This document shows, piece by piece, positions 41,872-51,194 of a stretch of DNA of 63,307 nt (its first letter is position 1; every line of letters starts with the position of its first letter). Source of the DNA: a bacterium (GTDB lineage Bacteria; Babelota; Babeliae; Babelales; Vermiphilaceae); NCBI GenBank assembly GCA_021818945.1, contig JAKASV010000004.1:1-63307 (forward strand), given 5' to 3'. A program made the position numbers and the translations under genes. Under the pieces are notes generated by a model. That model saw only the letters and a program-made list of their open reading frames with translations. It had not been told where the DNA came from and ran no database searches.

Positions 41872-42438
41872 TTAGCTTAAAATCATTAAAGAGGATATGG
41901 TTACATGACACCGGAACAAATTGGGATTTGTCGTTGCCAAGTTGATGTTTTGCACAGACATTAATCGAGTATTACCTGCAATTGCAGAAATCCATTGAGG
42001 AACTGTGGGCAATGCACCAAGGAGTTCGACAATGATTGGCTCTTCTTGATACCACCCATGACTCACGCTAGGCTCAGTAGAACATGTGACACAATGTAGA
42101 GAATTTTTGCACGCTTGTTTAACGATGCAAGCCATCAGATCATGTGTCTTTATCTGCGTATTGTATACACCACAAAGTTCCCTCTCCATCTCTTTGATAG
42201 ATTTTGAAAGCATTATACAAACTTGTTGTGCTTTTTCTTGTTCTTTAATCTGTGCTTTCAGAGTCGTATTTATTCTGCGATAACGATCAATCGAGCCCTG
42301 CAAAGGTTTATAGAGTACCAGGTACCACACGGCAGATATTACCATCAGTATCAATGCAGTACCGAAATAACGGTACCCAGTAGGATATTGCACCATATGC
42401 ATATACCAATGTTGATAATAGGGAATAAAATATTTCAT
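41872..42438 (-). CDS. PilO-like pilus assembly protein
   Basis: The 188-residue product has one transmembrane helix (about 24-44), a coiled coil (about 50-90) and a C-terminal alpha/beta part. This is the layout of PilO/GspM-type inner-membrane proteins that align the type IV pilus or type II secretion machine. The sequence itself is not diagnostic and no pilM/N/P gene is adjacent, so the call rests on architecture. It is 27 bp downstream of an M23 peptidase gene. Confidence 0.5.
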   Translation of the reverse strand: MKYFIPYYQHWYMHMVQYPTGYRYFGTALILMVISAVWYLVLYKPLQGSIDRYRRINTTLKAQIKEQEKAQQVCIMLSKSIKEMERELCGVYNTQIKTHDLMACIVKQACKNSLHCVTCSTEPSVSHGWYQEEPIIVELLGALPTVPQWISAIAGNTRLMSVQNINLATTNPNLFRCHVTISSLMILS

Positions 42439-42465
42439 AACTACTCTCTTTTTTTTAGCACAACA

Positions 42466-43662
42466 TTAATAATTTTGTTTGATCCATTGCATTGGATCAA
42501 CAGGCATATTATTTACACGCATTTCCCAATGTAAATGGTATCCTGTAGCATAACCAGTTTTACCTATAGTTCCAATAGGATTACCCTTGGCAACTCTTTG
42601 CCCGACTTTAATATTGGCAAAATCTTCAAGATGGAAAAATAGCGACAATATTCCCCATCCATGATCAATAATAACTGTATTGCCACTATTAACATAACGG
42701 CCCATATGCGCAATAACACCATTTTGGGTAGCCCAGACAACACTACGCGGTGCATTGATAAGATCAATAGCTCTATGCATGTAGCGACCTCTTTCCTGAG
42801 TTGTACGAACAGTGCCAAATTCACACGTAACGCGACCATTATCTATGGGGAGACAAAAAGCTCCGTGCCATAATTTTTCACGCCATGATTTCTCATTTAT
42901 CTGCACCAATGCATCTTCAAGTTTTTGCTGGTCATCTCCTTTTTCTCGTTCTTCTTTCAGTTTTTCAGCACTTACATGTAAGGTCTCTTTTTTGAAGGGA
43001 TACAACACAATCTGAAACTTATTGTCAAGAGTTACCGTATTACCGACCTTATCGGCAATTTCAACCGAGAAAAGATATTCATTAGGAGTTTCTTCACATG
43101 ATGTTGGTATAAAACACTCATAGATCAAAGAATTTTTTGCTTCAGGAAAACTGGCATATTTATTGGCAAGCGCATAGACATAGGCACTTTCGATCTCTTT
43201 GTTTACTTGAAATTGGACATGTAGTGTACGTCCCTGTAATACCTTGTACTCAGACTCAGACTGAACAAGTGCTGCTTGTAGGGGCAAATTATCGACAAAA
43301 AATGAACAACTATGTGAAGCTTTATTCTTATGGTAACTACTATCAGTAAACTCAACTTTTAGTGTATGTTTGCCATTATTTAACGTCTGAGTAGGAATAG
43401 TGAAAGGATAGTCTCGATTCCGTTTGATACCTTCATATGCACGGGTTAAAGGTTTTTCGTCTAACGCTACCGAAATCGTTCCTGATTTATTACATGCAAT
43501 GCTACATACTATATCTCCATTGTAATAGGAATTTTCTGATAATCCAGACAATACCAGTTGAGGGCTATGGGTATCAAAAAAGTAGCTATAACCCTTCCAA
43601 CTAATAATTGACACAATAAGTAGACCTGTAACAGCTAAAATAGTATGTATACGAAAGATCAT
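42466..43662 (-). CDS. M23-family metallopeptidase
   Basis: I chose the ATG at 43662 (398 residues), which opens a signal/anchor helix (about 5-22); the longer frame adds an unrelated leader. The middle part is beta-rich, followed by a short coiled coil (about 245-270). The C-terminal LytM domain keeps the zinc site: HRAID (H-x3-D) and HLHWEMR (HxH), with GNTVIIDHGWG and VGQRVAKGNPIGTIGKTG around it. These enzymes cut peptidoglycan cross-bridges or stem peptides in the periplasm and serve cell separation. Intact zinc ligands imply a true hydrolase rather than an EnvC/NlpD-type activator. Confidence 0.9.
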   Translation of the reverse strand: MIFRIHTILAVTGLLIVSIISWKGYSYFFDTHSPQLVLSGLSENSYYNGDIVCSIACNKSGTISVALDEKPLTRAYEGIKRNRDYPFTIPTQTLNNGKHTLKVEFTDSSYHKNKASHSCSFFVDNLPLQAALVQSESEYKVLQGRTLHVQFQVNKEIESAYVYALANKYASFPEAKNSLIYECFIPTSCEETPNEYLFSVEIADKVGNTVTLDNKFQIVLYPFKKETLHVSAEKLKEEREKGDDQQKLEDALVQINEKSWREKLWHGAFCLPIDNGRVTCEFGTVRTTQERGRYMHRAIDLINAPRSVVWATQNGVIAHMGRYVNSGNTVIIDHGWGILSLFFHLEDFANIKVGQRVAKGNPIGTIGKTGYATGYHLHWEMRVNNMPVDPMQWIKQNY

Positions 43663-43931
43663 TTTTTCTGTTCCCGAACATGAAAAATTTGTTAAGCCAT
43701 TTATACCTGAACTGCTAAAAAGTATACATATTTTATACAATGACGCAAATCTAGAAAAAAATTTTTGATGTGTAGTTACGTATCTTAAAAGCATAAAAAT
43801 CGGCTACCTGAAAACTACCAAGCAAAATTTTTAAGCCACAGGTAAAACGCGATACTTTTTTATTCATTAAACGTCAATTATGTACATTGGCAGGGTAAAA
43901 AATTTAATAAAAATTTTCTATTACCTGAAAT

Positions 43932-44612
43932 TTATCGTGAATGGATAACACCGAGTTTGGGACACAAATGCGCGATAGCACAACGAGAACAGTAAGGTCG
44001 CGTTGGAGTACAAATATTTTGTCCCCAAAGAACAAATAGGTGATTAAGCTCAATCCAATAATGTTTTGGAACTATTTTTTTTAAAGCTTGTTCAGTCTGT
44101 TCTGGTGTTCTTGTTTGTACCCATCCTAAACGATTTGCAATCTGATGCACATGGGTATCAACACACAGAGCAGGAATATTAAAAGCATAACCAAGTACTG
44201 CATTGGCAGTTTTTTGGCCTACACCTTTTATCGATAGCAGTTCTTGCTCCGTCTGTGGCACATGACCAGAAAAACGGTCAATCAGTTCCTGACATACAGA
44301 TCTGATTGTTCGCGCTTTCGCCCTAAAAAAGCCTATCGAATAGAAGATTTTTTCTAAATCATGTACTGGTATCGCCAAAATTTCTTGCGGAGTGTGCCCC
44401 CGCGAAAAAAGCTTACGAGAAATTACTACAGATGTCGTATCTCTCGTGCGCAGACTTAAGAGACAACTTATAAGAATTAAAAAAGGATCACGACCAAATT
44501 CTAAAATAATTTGATCAATTGCCGGAGGAATAAAGGTCTTGGAATTTTTGCGCAAAAGAACAAAAACTTTTTTAACCTGAAATTGTACTTCCTCCGGCTT
44601 GCCCACATCCAT
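43932..44612 (-). CDS. nth: Endonuclease III
   Basis: The 226-residue base-excision enzyme removes oxidised pyrimidines and nicks the DNA. The helix-hairpin-helix is LLSIKGVGQKTANAVLGYAF with the catalytic Lys, and the catalytic Asp is in VDTHVHQIANRLG. The 4Fe-4S ligands follow at the end as C-x6-C-x2-C-x5-C (ICTPTRPYCSRCAIAHLC). Length and spacing are typical. ACAGAGAG precedes the ATG. Confidence 0.96.
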   Translation of the reverse strand: MDVGKPEEVQFQVKKVFVLLRKNSKTFIPPAIDQIILEFGRDPFLILISCLLSLRTRDTTSVVISRKLFSRGHTPQEILAIPVHDLEKIFYSIGFFRAKARTIRSVCQELIDRFSGHVPQTEQELLSIKGVGQKTANAVLGYAFNIPALCVDTHVHQIANRLGWVQTRTPEQTEQALKKIVPKHYWIELNHLFVLWGQNICTPTRPYCSRCAIAHLCPKLGVIHSR

Positions 44613-44659
44613 CTCTCTGTTTTCTTTCTACCTTGTAAGAAGCAATCTACAAATGCCTC

Positions 44660-44773
44660 TTATACACATGGAGGTAATTCAGAGAGTACAATTCCAACAA
44701 CCAGAACTGCCATAAGAGCAAACTTATAGAGTGCTGCTGTGTTGAAAGCAGTAAAACATGGTTTAAAATTCAT
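44660..44773 (-). CDS. Possible 37-residue membrane peptide
   Basis: A 37-codon frame, MNFKPCFTAFNTAALYKFAL and on, has one hydrophobic helix (about 19-32) and AAAGGGG 6 nt before the ATG. It lies in the gap before nth on the same strand. No homolog recognised; too short for certainty. Confidence 0.4.
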   Translation of the reverse strand: MNFKPCFTAFNTAALYKFALMAVLVVGIVLSELPPCV

Positions 44774-44858
44774 AAAAAACCCCTTTGTAAAAAAGTTAAA
44801 CTATATTACTATGTAAGAGTATAATTTATTACTGTCCATATGCCAAGAGATAAAAAAA

Positions 44859-47603
44859 ATGATAGGTAATAGTTCCGCTATCTCTACCCTAGCAATTCCA
44901 GAAACATTAGATTTTCTAGAGCACATATTCGGAAACTGCTATTTTTTGTTAATAATGGCGATTATTTCTTTTTTAGTAAAATTATACATTTCTGTTGTTC
45001 TTGCCAAGAACAAACCTACATCCAAAACGCTCAGAGTTAGTTGGATATTTCTGATGATAGTTCTAGTTGGAGCAATGTCGGAAGACCTCGCTTGGTTTTT
45101 GCATACATTACAGAGCTATATTTTTCCCACATTGGACTACCGCATCGTGAGAATTTTTGTAAGAATTTCTTTGATTCTAGTCCCCATTCGCTACCAAGCC
45201 ATTGGATTTTTTTTAGAAAATTCAGTAACCCAACATTACAAGATAGGCTGGCGACAAAAGATATTTTTAGGTCTTACCAGCATACCGATCGTTACCTACT
45301 TAATAATTATATTCATCGACTTCAATTGCACTTTTCATGAAGTATGTTTATTACCTGAAATCGTTGCCGTCAAATTTACTCCCATGTACTGTCAACTCAT
45401 TCTTTTGCCGATCAGCCTTTGGTATACTCTAAAACAATTGAAGCGAGCTCAGCTGCCACGAATTCTCACCCATCAAATTCGCATGCTCACGCAGGCTCTT
45501 ATTATTCCAACTATTATCATGGACTTTTTACAAAGCTTCCCTTTTGATTTTTGTATTACGTCAATCACCTGGATCACCAACAGCTATACAATTTTAGGTA
45601 TTTCTAACATTCTACTCACTTCTATGACCTATTATTGTGCTCGCAAAATGGTTGGCTTGCGCTTTCTGAATCTGACCAATCATGTACAATCACAAAAAAA
45701 CTTTAATTTCATCGACAATTTCAAGGATGTATTAGAACAGTTAGGACAAGTTTCAACAATTCAAGAGTTGAACTTTATCGCACAAGAGAATTTTCAAAAA
45801 GCGTTTCATATTCCATTACGCGCCACAACCTTACACACCTGTACCTATCCAATCCACAAACACAGACAATCACAAACTTCTGTTTCTTGCGCGATTGATA
45901 CTGTTCTTAGCACGTCTGAGAGTCAATTATACAAAGATATAAGACAAGCAAAGATTCTCATTAATGATGAAATCGCTTTCAATAATTTTTATGAGCAAGA
46001 TGAACAATCAACCAATATGCTTAAATTTCTCGACAATATCGGCGCAGATATTTTCCTTCCACTATGCATTCAACACAAAATTGTTGGATGTATAATCATT
46101 GAACGTGGGTCTCGAGCTAAAGCTCTGTATGGGAATGTAGAACGGGATGAGATGATAATTTTTGCCAGCTACTTGGGTAATATTATCAATCTTTTACAAA
46201 ACAGAACACTTGAACATGTTCTTGCTTCAGAAAAGGAAATGAAAGAAGCACTATTCTCTAAGCATCAAGAGGTCAATCAATACAAAGAGAGCATGCGCTC
46301 ATTTTTACACAACACAAAACATTCACGCGTCGGGATAGTATTTTATAAAAATCGTCAGTTTGTTTTTGGTAATCGCGAAGCTCAAGAACTCATTAAGCTG
46401 AATCTCAATGTCCATATAGGACACCCTATTACAAAAGCATGCCGTCAAATTGTCAATGATGTTGAGCGTTATCAATCTACCCAAACAAAGCTTACTCATG
46501 ATGGCAACGGGTCAAAGATTGTCATTAATGGTATGCCCTATTTAGAGCGAACACACGTAATATTAGTCATTTATTATCCCGAGGCGACTGATCTCATATA
46601 TAAACAGATCGATCAACTTAAAGATCCATCTGAATGGGATTACCTGCTCTACTTAGAAACTACAAAATCGGGAAAACTCATCAATCAGATGATACCCGGT
46701 AATGGTAGACATCTATTGAATTTTAAGATTGATCTTCTTAAAACCGCGTTGAGTTATAAAGCGACATTGCTCGATATGCCCTCTGAAGATCTTGTTCCAA
46801 CAGTTGAGCTGCTTCATCATATAAGTCTGCGGACTCAACTTCATACACTCGTTCTTGAACAACCACAAACAACGCCTGATATTACCATTAAATTATTTGG
46901 TATGAATCCATTGTTTGGAACGCAGTCAGAAGAACCTTTATTACAGAAACTCGACAATACCGGCACTCTTTTTATACAGAATATCCATTTTTTAAATCGA
47001 GAAACTCAAGATTATCTTGCTGATTTTATTCACTATGGATTTTTTAAAATGTATAAAAGTGATCAAAAGATTTTAAGCAATGCTCGCATTATCTGTTCGA
47101 GTAACCAGCAATTAGATACGTTAGTCAATGCAGGAAAAATGTCACTCGAACTATTACAAGAATTACAAAAAACAACACTCATGATGCCAGCCTTGAGCAG
47201 CATGGGTGAAGATGAAATTGATGATTTGGCACATGGTTTTGTCCAGCAAGCTTTGTCAGACAAAACTTTTGAAAAACTTCTTGAATTTGATAAACGCGAC
47301 CGCAAGCACATTATCGATTCACGGCCTACAAGTTTACAAGAACTGAAAAAGCGGATCCAAAGCCTTCTTGCCCAAAAGTCGCGTTCCCATAATATCAACC
47401 TTGAAAAAATTTTCGATCCTGCCTACCAGATTACAGATCCAGATCTTATTGAAATAGCACGATTAGGCAAGCATGCCCTTAAGGATGAAAAAGCAATGAC
47501 TATTTTGTGGAACAAGTTTAAAAATCAGAATAAGATTGCCTCATTTTTAGGCGTTAATCGATCTTCAGTCAATCGTCGATGCAAAGACTATAAGTTAATT
47601 TAA
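44859..47603 (+). CDS. Membrane-bound, degenerate NtrC-type regulator
   Basis: The 914-residue product has about seven N-terminal transmembrane helices (1-275), a GAF-like sensor (about 300-447) and a coiled linker. An AAA+ domain related to sigma-54 activators follows (about 595-790), then a Fis-type helix-turn-helix (about 880-914: NKIASFLGVNRSSVNRRCKDY). The AAA+ core is degenerate. The Walker A position reads LETTKSGKL, the sigma-54-binding GAFTGA loop is replaced by NPLFGT (about 683-688), and the Walker B acids become FIQN (about 706-709). So ATP hydrolysis and sigma-54 remodelling are unlikely. It may work as a membrane-anchored DNA-binding sensor. Alignment to NtrC (GTLFIQNIHFL for GTLFLDEIGEL) is by eye. 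Confidence 0.8.
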   Translation: MIGNSSAISTLAIPETLDFLEHIFGNCYFLLIMAIISFLVKLYISVVLAKNKPTSKTLRVSWIFLMIVLVGAMSEDLAWFLHTLQSYIFPTLDYRIVRIFVRISLILVPIRYQAIGFFLENSVTQHYKIGWRQKIFLGLTSIPIVTYLIIIFIDFNCTFHEVCLLPEIVAVKFTPMYCQLILLPISLWYTLKQLKRAQLPRILTHQIRMLTQALIIPTIIMDFLQSFPFDFCITSITWITNSYTILGISNILLTSMTYYCARKMVGLRFLNLTNHVQSQKNFNFIDNFKDVLEQLGQVSTIQELNFIAQENFQKAFHIPLRATTLHTCTYPIHKHRQSQTSVSCAIDTVLSTSESQLYKDIRQAKILINDEIAFNNFYEQDEQSTNMLKFLDNIGADIFLPLCIQHKIVGCIIIERGSRAKALYGNVERDEMIIFASYLGNIINLLQNRTLEHVLASEKEMKEALFSKHQEVNQYKESMRSFLHNTKHSRVGIVFYKNRQFVFGNREAQELIKLNLNVHIGHPITKACRQIVNDVERYQSTQTKLTHDGNGSKIVINGMPYLERTHVILVIYYPEATDLIYKQIDQLKDPSEWDYLLYLETTKSGKLINQMIPGNGRHLLNFKIDLLKTALSYKATLLDMPSEDLVPTVELLHHISLRTQLHTLVLEQPQTTPDITIKLFGMNPLFGTQSEEPLLQKLDNTGTLFIQNIHFLNRETQDYLADFIHYGFFKMYKSDQKILSNARIICSSNQQLDTLVNAGKMSLELLQELQKTTLMMPALSSMGEDEIDDLAHGFVQQALSDKTFEKLLEFDKRDRKHIIDSRPTSLQELKKRIQSLLAQKSRSHNINLEKIFDPAYQITDPDLIEIARLGKHALKDEKAMTILWNKFKNQNKIASFLGVNRSSVNRRCKDYKLI

Positions 47604-47656
47604 AGATACGGTAATATGATTAAGCAATAGTAGTTGAAGATTGAAAGGGATTTTCG

Positions 47657-47857
47657 ATGAATTTTGATAGAATTTTTGGCATTATTTGTATAATTTTTGG
47701 CCTATTCATTGCATTATTTGCGCTTGGTGACATCATCTTACGCATTATGATTGCTCTTCTTGGATTATTTTTAGTAAATTTTGGTATGCGCTTGCGTGGC
47801 ATGCTACCACTTCACATTACGATTATGCGCATGTGGAGCAGTCGCTACGATTTATAA
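47657..47857 (+). CDS. Small membrane protein
   Basis: The 66-residue product has two closely spaced hydrophobic helices (about 7-24 and 26-45) and a basic C-terminal tail. GAAAGGGATTTTCG precedes the ATG. No family recognised. It lies between the regulator and a larger membrane protein on the same strand and may be co-transcribed with both. Confidence 0.7.
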   Translation: MNFDRIFGIICIIFGLFIALFALGDIILRIMIALLGLFLVNFGMRLRGMLPLHITIMRMWSSRYDL

Positions 47858-47904
47858 AATTTTTTATAGCTAAAATATCAGTAAAATTTTAGCTGGGAGT
47901 TATT

Positions 47905-48633
47905 ATGAGTTGGCAAAAATTTGTTGCGTCTGATGCGATTATCTATGGATTTAAAGAAACGGTAAATAACGTACGTCTTGCTCTCTATAGCATGCTTATA
48001 CTACTGTGTGAGGTAGTTGCAAGTCTCCTCATTATTGGCTTGCCAACTCTCATTTTTGCTTTATGGCAAATGCCTTCTTTAAGAGCAGCTGCTGTTCAAA
48101 TAAGAGAAGCATTTCGATTAGGATCTTATGGAGTTTTACAAACTATATTTGATCAGATCAGCATTACCCAGATGACTCTGTCGGTTAAAATTATCTTTGC
48201 TCTTGCGATTCTTATATTTCTCATTTTATGTTCAATGTTTGCTGCAGGTTATATTCGCATGATTATCAAATTTCACGATACAGGATCTGCCAATCTACGC
48301 GAACTATGTATGGGATGGCATCGCGGCCCACGCTTATTACTGGCAGGACTGATCTTTTTTGTAGGTATAAGTTTAGGTTTATGTTTGTTTGTAATTCCAG
48401 GGATATACATCTTGGTTCATGGAATTTTATTTCCCTTTTTTATTGTTGATAAAAATGCTGGAGTCATCGACTCTTTTAAAAAAAGTTATGCCTCGGTGAG
48501 CGGCTACGGTTGGCACATAGGCGCGGTTCTTCTTGTAGGATTGGCTATGAACTTCAATCCAATTATTATTATTTTTGTGTGCTTTACTAAATTGCTCATG
48601 TATACCCATGCCTATCGGCGGTTAACAACATAG
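47905..48633 (+). CDS. Integral membrane protein (DUF975-like)
   Basis: The 242-residue product has about six transmembrane segments. The GLCLFVIPGIYILVHGILFPFFIVD region followed by a charged IDSFKKSY resembles the glycerophosphoryl-diester-phosphodiesterase membrane domain/DUF975 type, whose function is poorly defined. GGGAGTTATT precedes the ATG. It ends 16 bp before the P-type ATPase gene, so the two are probably one transcript. Confidence 0.65.
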   Translation: MSWQKFVASDAIIYGFKETVNNVRLALYSMLILLCEVVASLLIIGLPTLIFALWQMPSLRAAAVQIREAFRLGSYGVLQTIFDQISITQMTLSVKIIFALAILIFLILCSMFAAGYIRMIIKFHDTGSANLRELCMGWHRGPRLLLAGLIFFVGISLGLCLFVIPGIYILVHGILFPFFIVDKNAGVIDSFKKSYASVSGYGWHIGAVLLVGLAMNFNPIIIIFVCFTKLLMYTHAYRRLTT

Positions 48634-48649
48634 ACTTTGTAAGGAAAGT

Positions 48650-51187
48650 ATGAAGCATTTTTCTTTTTGGACTACCAAAGATAGCACAGCACTATTACAT
48701 GAACTTGGGACAAGTACTCAAGGTTTATCTTCACAAGAGGCACACCAGCGATTGGCACAGTATGGACACAATCTGATTGATATCAAAGATGAGAGCCCAA
48801 TTACACTATTAATAAGACAATTGAAATCTCCCTTCAATTCTCTACTTCTGGGGGCTACTACCCTTGAGTTATTTATTGGTGAATATACAAATAGTGCTCT
48901 CATTCTTATTCTTACACTCATCAATATTTGCATAGGATTTTTTCAAGAATATAAGGCGCATCGTGCTATCATATTATTGCGCCGTTATATACCATCTATG
49001 ACAACTGTCATGCGACATGGCAAGCCCATGCGTATAGCAAAAGATCTTTTAGTCCCGGGTGATATAATAGTCTTGGGACCAAATTCAGTCGTTCCTGCAG
49101 ATGCACGCGTAATTCAAGGAACAATCATCGTCGATGAATCAACATTGACTGGCGAAGCAGAACCTGCAATCAAATCTCGTGAACCATTGGCTGCGGAGAC
49201 TCAAGAGATTTTTCAGGCAAAGAATATTGTTTTTGCAGGCACGAGCATTATGAGCGGAACTGGTCTTGCAGTCGTTATTGCTACCGGCAATGGTACAATT
49301 TTTTATACAATAACTGCAGGTGGGTCATCTTCACAAAAATTAAGTAGCTATGAAAAGAGTCTCCTTAATGTGTCACGCGTGACTTTGCATTTTGTTATTC
49401 TCACTGTCGCCATTATTTTTATTATTAAGCAATTAATACACGCCAATGTAAGTATGACTGATGAATTGGTATTTTTTATAACTCTCATTGTAGCAATAGT
49501 ACCTGAAGCGTTGCCAACCGTGGTTGCTTTTTCACTCTCTCAAGGTGCCTTGAAATTAGCCAAGAATCAAGTCGTTGTTAAGCGCTTAACCGCTATCGAT
49601 GATCTTGGTGATATCGAGATTCTTTGTACCGATAAAACGGGAACCATTACCGAATTACATCTATCGGTTGACGCAGTTGTGTCTGATGACCCTAAAAACT
49701 GTCTTTTATTCCTACTCATGGATACACTCATCCATGCCAATGGTACTATTTGCACGGGAGTCTTTGATGACGTACTTCTTAACTATGCCGATCAAACATT
49801 AAAAGATACATTAAAAAGATATGCTGTACTGGGCAACATTCCCTTTGATTCATTTCGCATGCGCATAACACTGCTTGTCCAAGATGAGCAAGGTAGACGT
49901 TTTTTGATCGCAAAAGGAGCTCCTGATGTTCTTTTAGAGCTCTCAAGCTCTGTTGATAGTTCTTTATCTATCGAACAAATGAAAGAAAAAATTGAGGCTT
50001 ACGGGCGCGAAGGAAAACGCACATTGGGTGTCGCTTATAAGCAGATATATCAAGATACACTTGACCCTGAACTTGAAAAAGATCTGAATTTTTTGGGATT
50101 TATAGCATTAAACAATCCAATCAAAAAAGGAGTCATAACAACTCTTGAGCTTGCCAAAAAACTTGGTTTAAAGGTCAAAATGATTACAGGTGACAGCAAA
50201 GAAGTTACAGGCTTTGTCGGCAAGCAAATTGGACTTGTTTCGCATCATGATGAAGTTATTACTGGTGCAGAACTTGCACAATTACAATCAGCTGAATTTA
50301 AGGAGAAATGCCTCAAATATTCTCTATTTGCACGTATTGACCCTAAAACTAAAGCTAACATTATCTCATCGTTACAAGAATTTCATGAAGTCGGTTTTAT
50401 GGGCGAAGGTATCAATGACGTGCCCGCACTTAAAAAAGCCAATGTTGCTATCGTCGTTCAAGAAGCTTCAGATGTTGCTCGCGCAGTATCGGATATCGTG
50501 CTCTTGAAACGAGATTTACATGTGATAGTCTCTGGTATTGCGCAAGGGCGCATAACATTTTCTAACATCAATAAATATATAAAATGTACGTTGTCAGGAA
50601 ATTTTGGCAATTATTATTCACTCGCATTTTTTTCTCTCCTAGTCCCCTTTTTACCTATGCTGCCCACACAGATTTTGTTGATCAATCTTCTTTCTGATTT
50701 TCCTCTCATATCAATCGCATCTGATCGCGTTGATGCCTATCAAATTCGCCGGCCCAAAACCTATAGCATAACCACCATGTTGCCTCTTATTTTTTTGCTT
50801 GGCTTTGTGGGAACTTTGAGCGATATTATATTTTTCGCCCTATTTTATAATCAATCGCCAGATATGTTCAGATCACTTTGGTTCCTGCTTAACATTCTAT
50901 CTAATATCATTCTTATCTATTCGGTTCGTACCTCGAACTTCTTCTTATATGGCTCTAGGCCGAGCTGGCTTCTTATGCTAGCGTCCTGTATAAGTTTGTT
51001 TATTTCTTTGATACTGCCGTATAGTACATTAGGACAGGCATGGTTTTCTTTTGTAGGACCAACAATGCCAGATTTAGCAAAAGTCTTTGGTATCGTTATT
51101 ATCTACGGCATCATGACCGAATTTGTAAAAGTGCAGTATACAAAATATATGCTGAGGCCAAACAACAAAGCAGGCACGCCTTCATAG
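48650..51187 (+). CDS. P-type cation ATPase, MgtA-like (P3B)
   Basis: The 845-residue pump has an N-terminal cation ATPase domain, TGEAEP (actuator domain), the PEALP membrane motif, phosphorylated Asp328 in CTDKTGTITE, and a nucleotide domain with KGAPDVLLEL. The sequence VVVKRLTAIDDLGDIEILCTDKTG and the C-terminal LINLLSDFPLISIASDRVD place it nearest Mg2+-importing MgtA-type pumps. The hinge motif is GEGINDVPAL where nearly all P-type ATPases have GDGxNDxPAL; Glu586 replaces a Mg2+-coordinating Asp. AAGGAAAGT precedes the ATG. Mg2+ is the likely, not proven, cargo. It ends 7 bp before the convergent mutL stop. Confidence 0.87.
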   Translation: MKHFSFWTTKDSTALLHELGTSTQGLSSQEAHQRLAQYGHNLIDIKDESPITLLIRQLKSPFNSLLLGATTLELFIGEYTNSALILILTLINICIGFFQEYKAHRAIILLRRYIPSMTTVMRHGKPMRIAKDLLVPGDIIVLGPNSVVPADARVIQGTIIVDESTLTGEAEPAIKSREPLAAETQEIFQAKNIVFAGTSIMSGTGLAVVIATGNGTIFYTITAGGSSSQKLSSYEKSLLNVSRVTLHFVILTVAIIFIIKQLIHANVSMTDELVFFITLIVAIVPEALPTVVAFSLSQGALKLAKNQVVVKRLTAIDDLGDIEILCTDKTGTITELHLSVDAVVSDDPKNCLLFLLMDTLIHANGTICTGVFDDVLLNYADQTLKDTLKRYAVLGNIPFDSFRMRITLLVQDEQGRRFLIAKGAPDVLLELSSSVDSSLSIEQMKEKIEAYGREGKRTLGVAYKQIYQDTLDPELEKDLNFLGFIALNNPIKKGVITTLELAKKLGLKVKMITGDSKEVTGFVGKQIGLVSHHDEVITGAELAQLQSAEFKEKCLKYSLFARIDPKTKANIISSLQEFHEVGFMGEGINDVPALKKANVAIVVQEASDVARAVSDIVLLKRDLHVIVSGIAQGRITFSNINKYIKCTLSGNFGNYYSLAFFSLLVPFLPMLPTQILLINLLSDFPLISIASDRVDAYQIRRPKTYSITTMLPLIFLLGFVGTLSDIIFFALFYNQSPDMFRSLWFLLNILSNIILIYSVRTSNFFLYGSRPSWLLMLASCISLFISLILPYSTLGQAWFSFVGPTMPDLAKVFGIVIIYGIMTEFVKVQYTKYMLRPNNKAGTPS

Positions 51188-51194
51188 TCGAGAA

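Noticed and set aside
30000..44700. DnaA-box-like TTATACACA near 44661 as a sign of an origin
   Set aside because: A single imperfect box without cluster, dnaA/dnaN or AT-rich unwinding element nearby.
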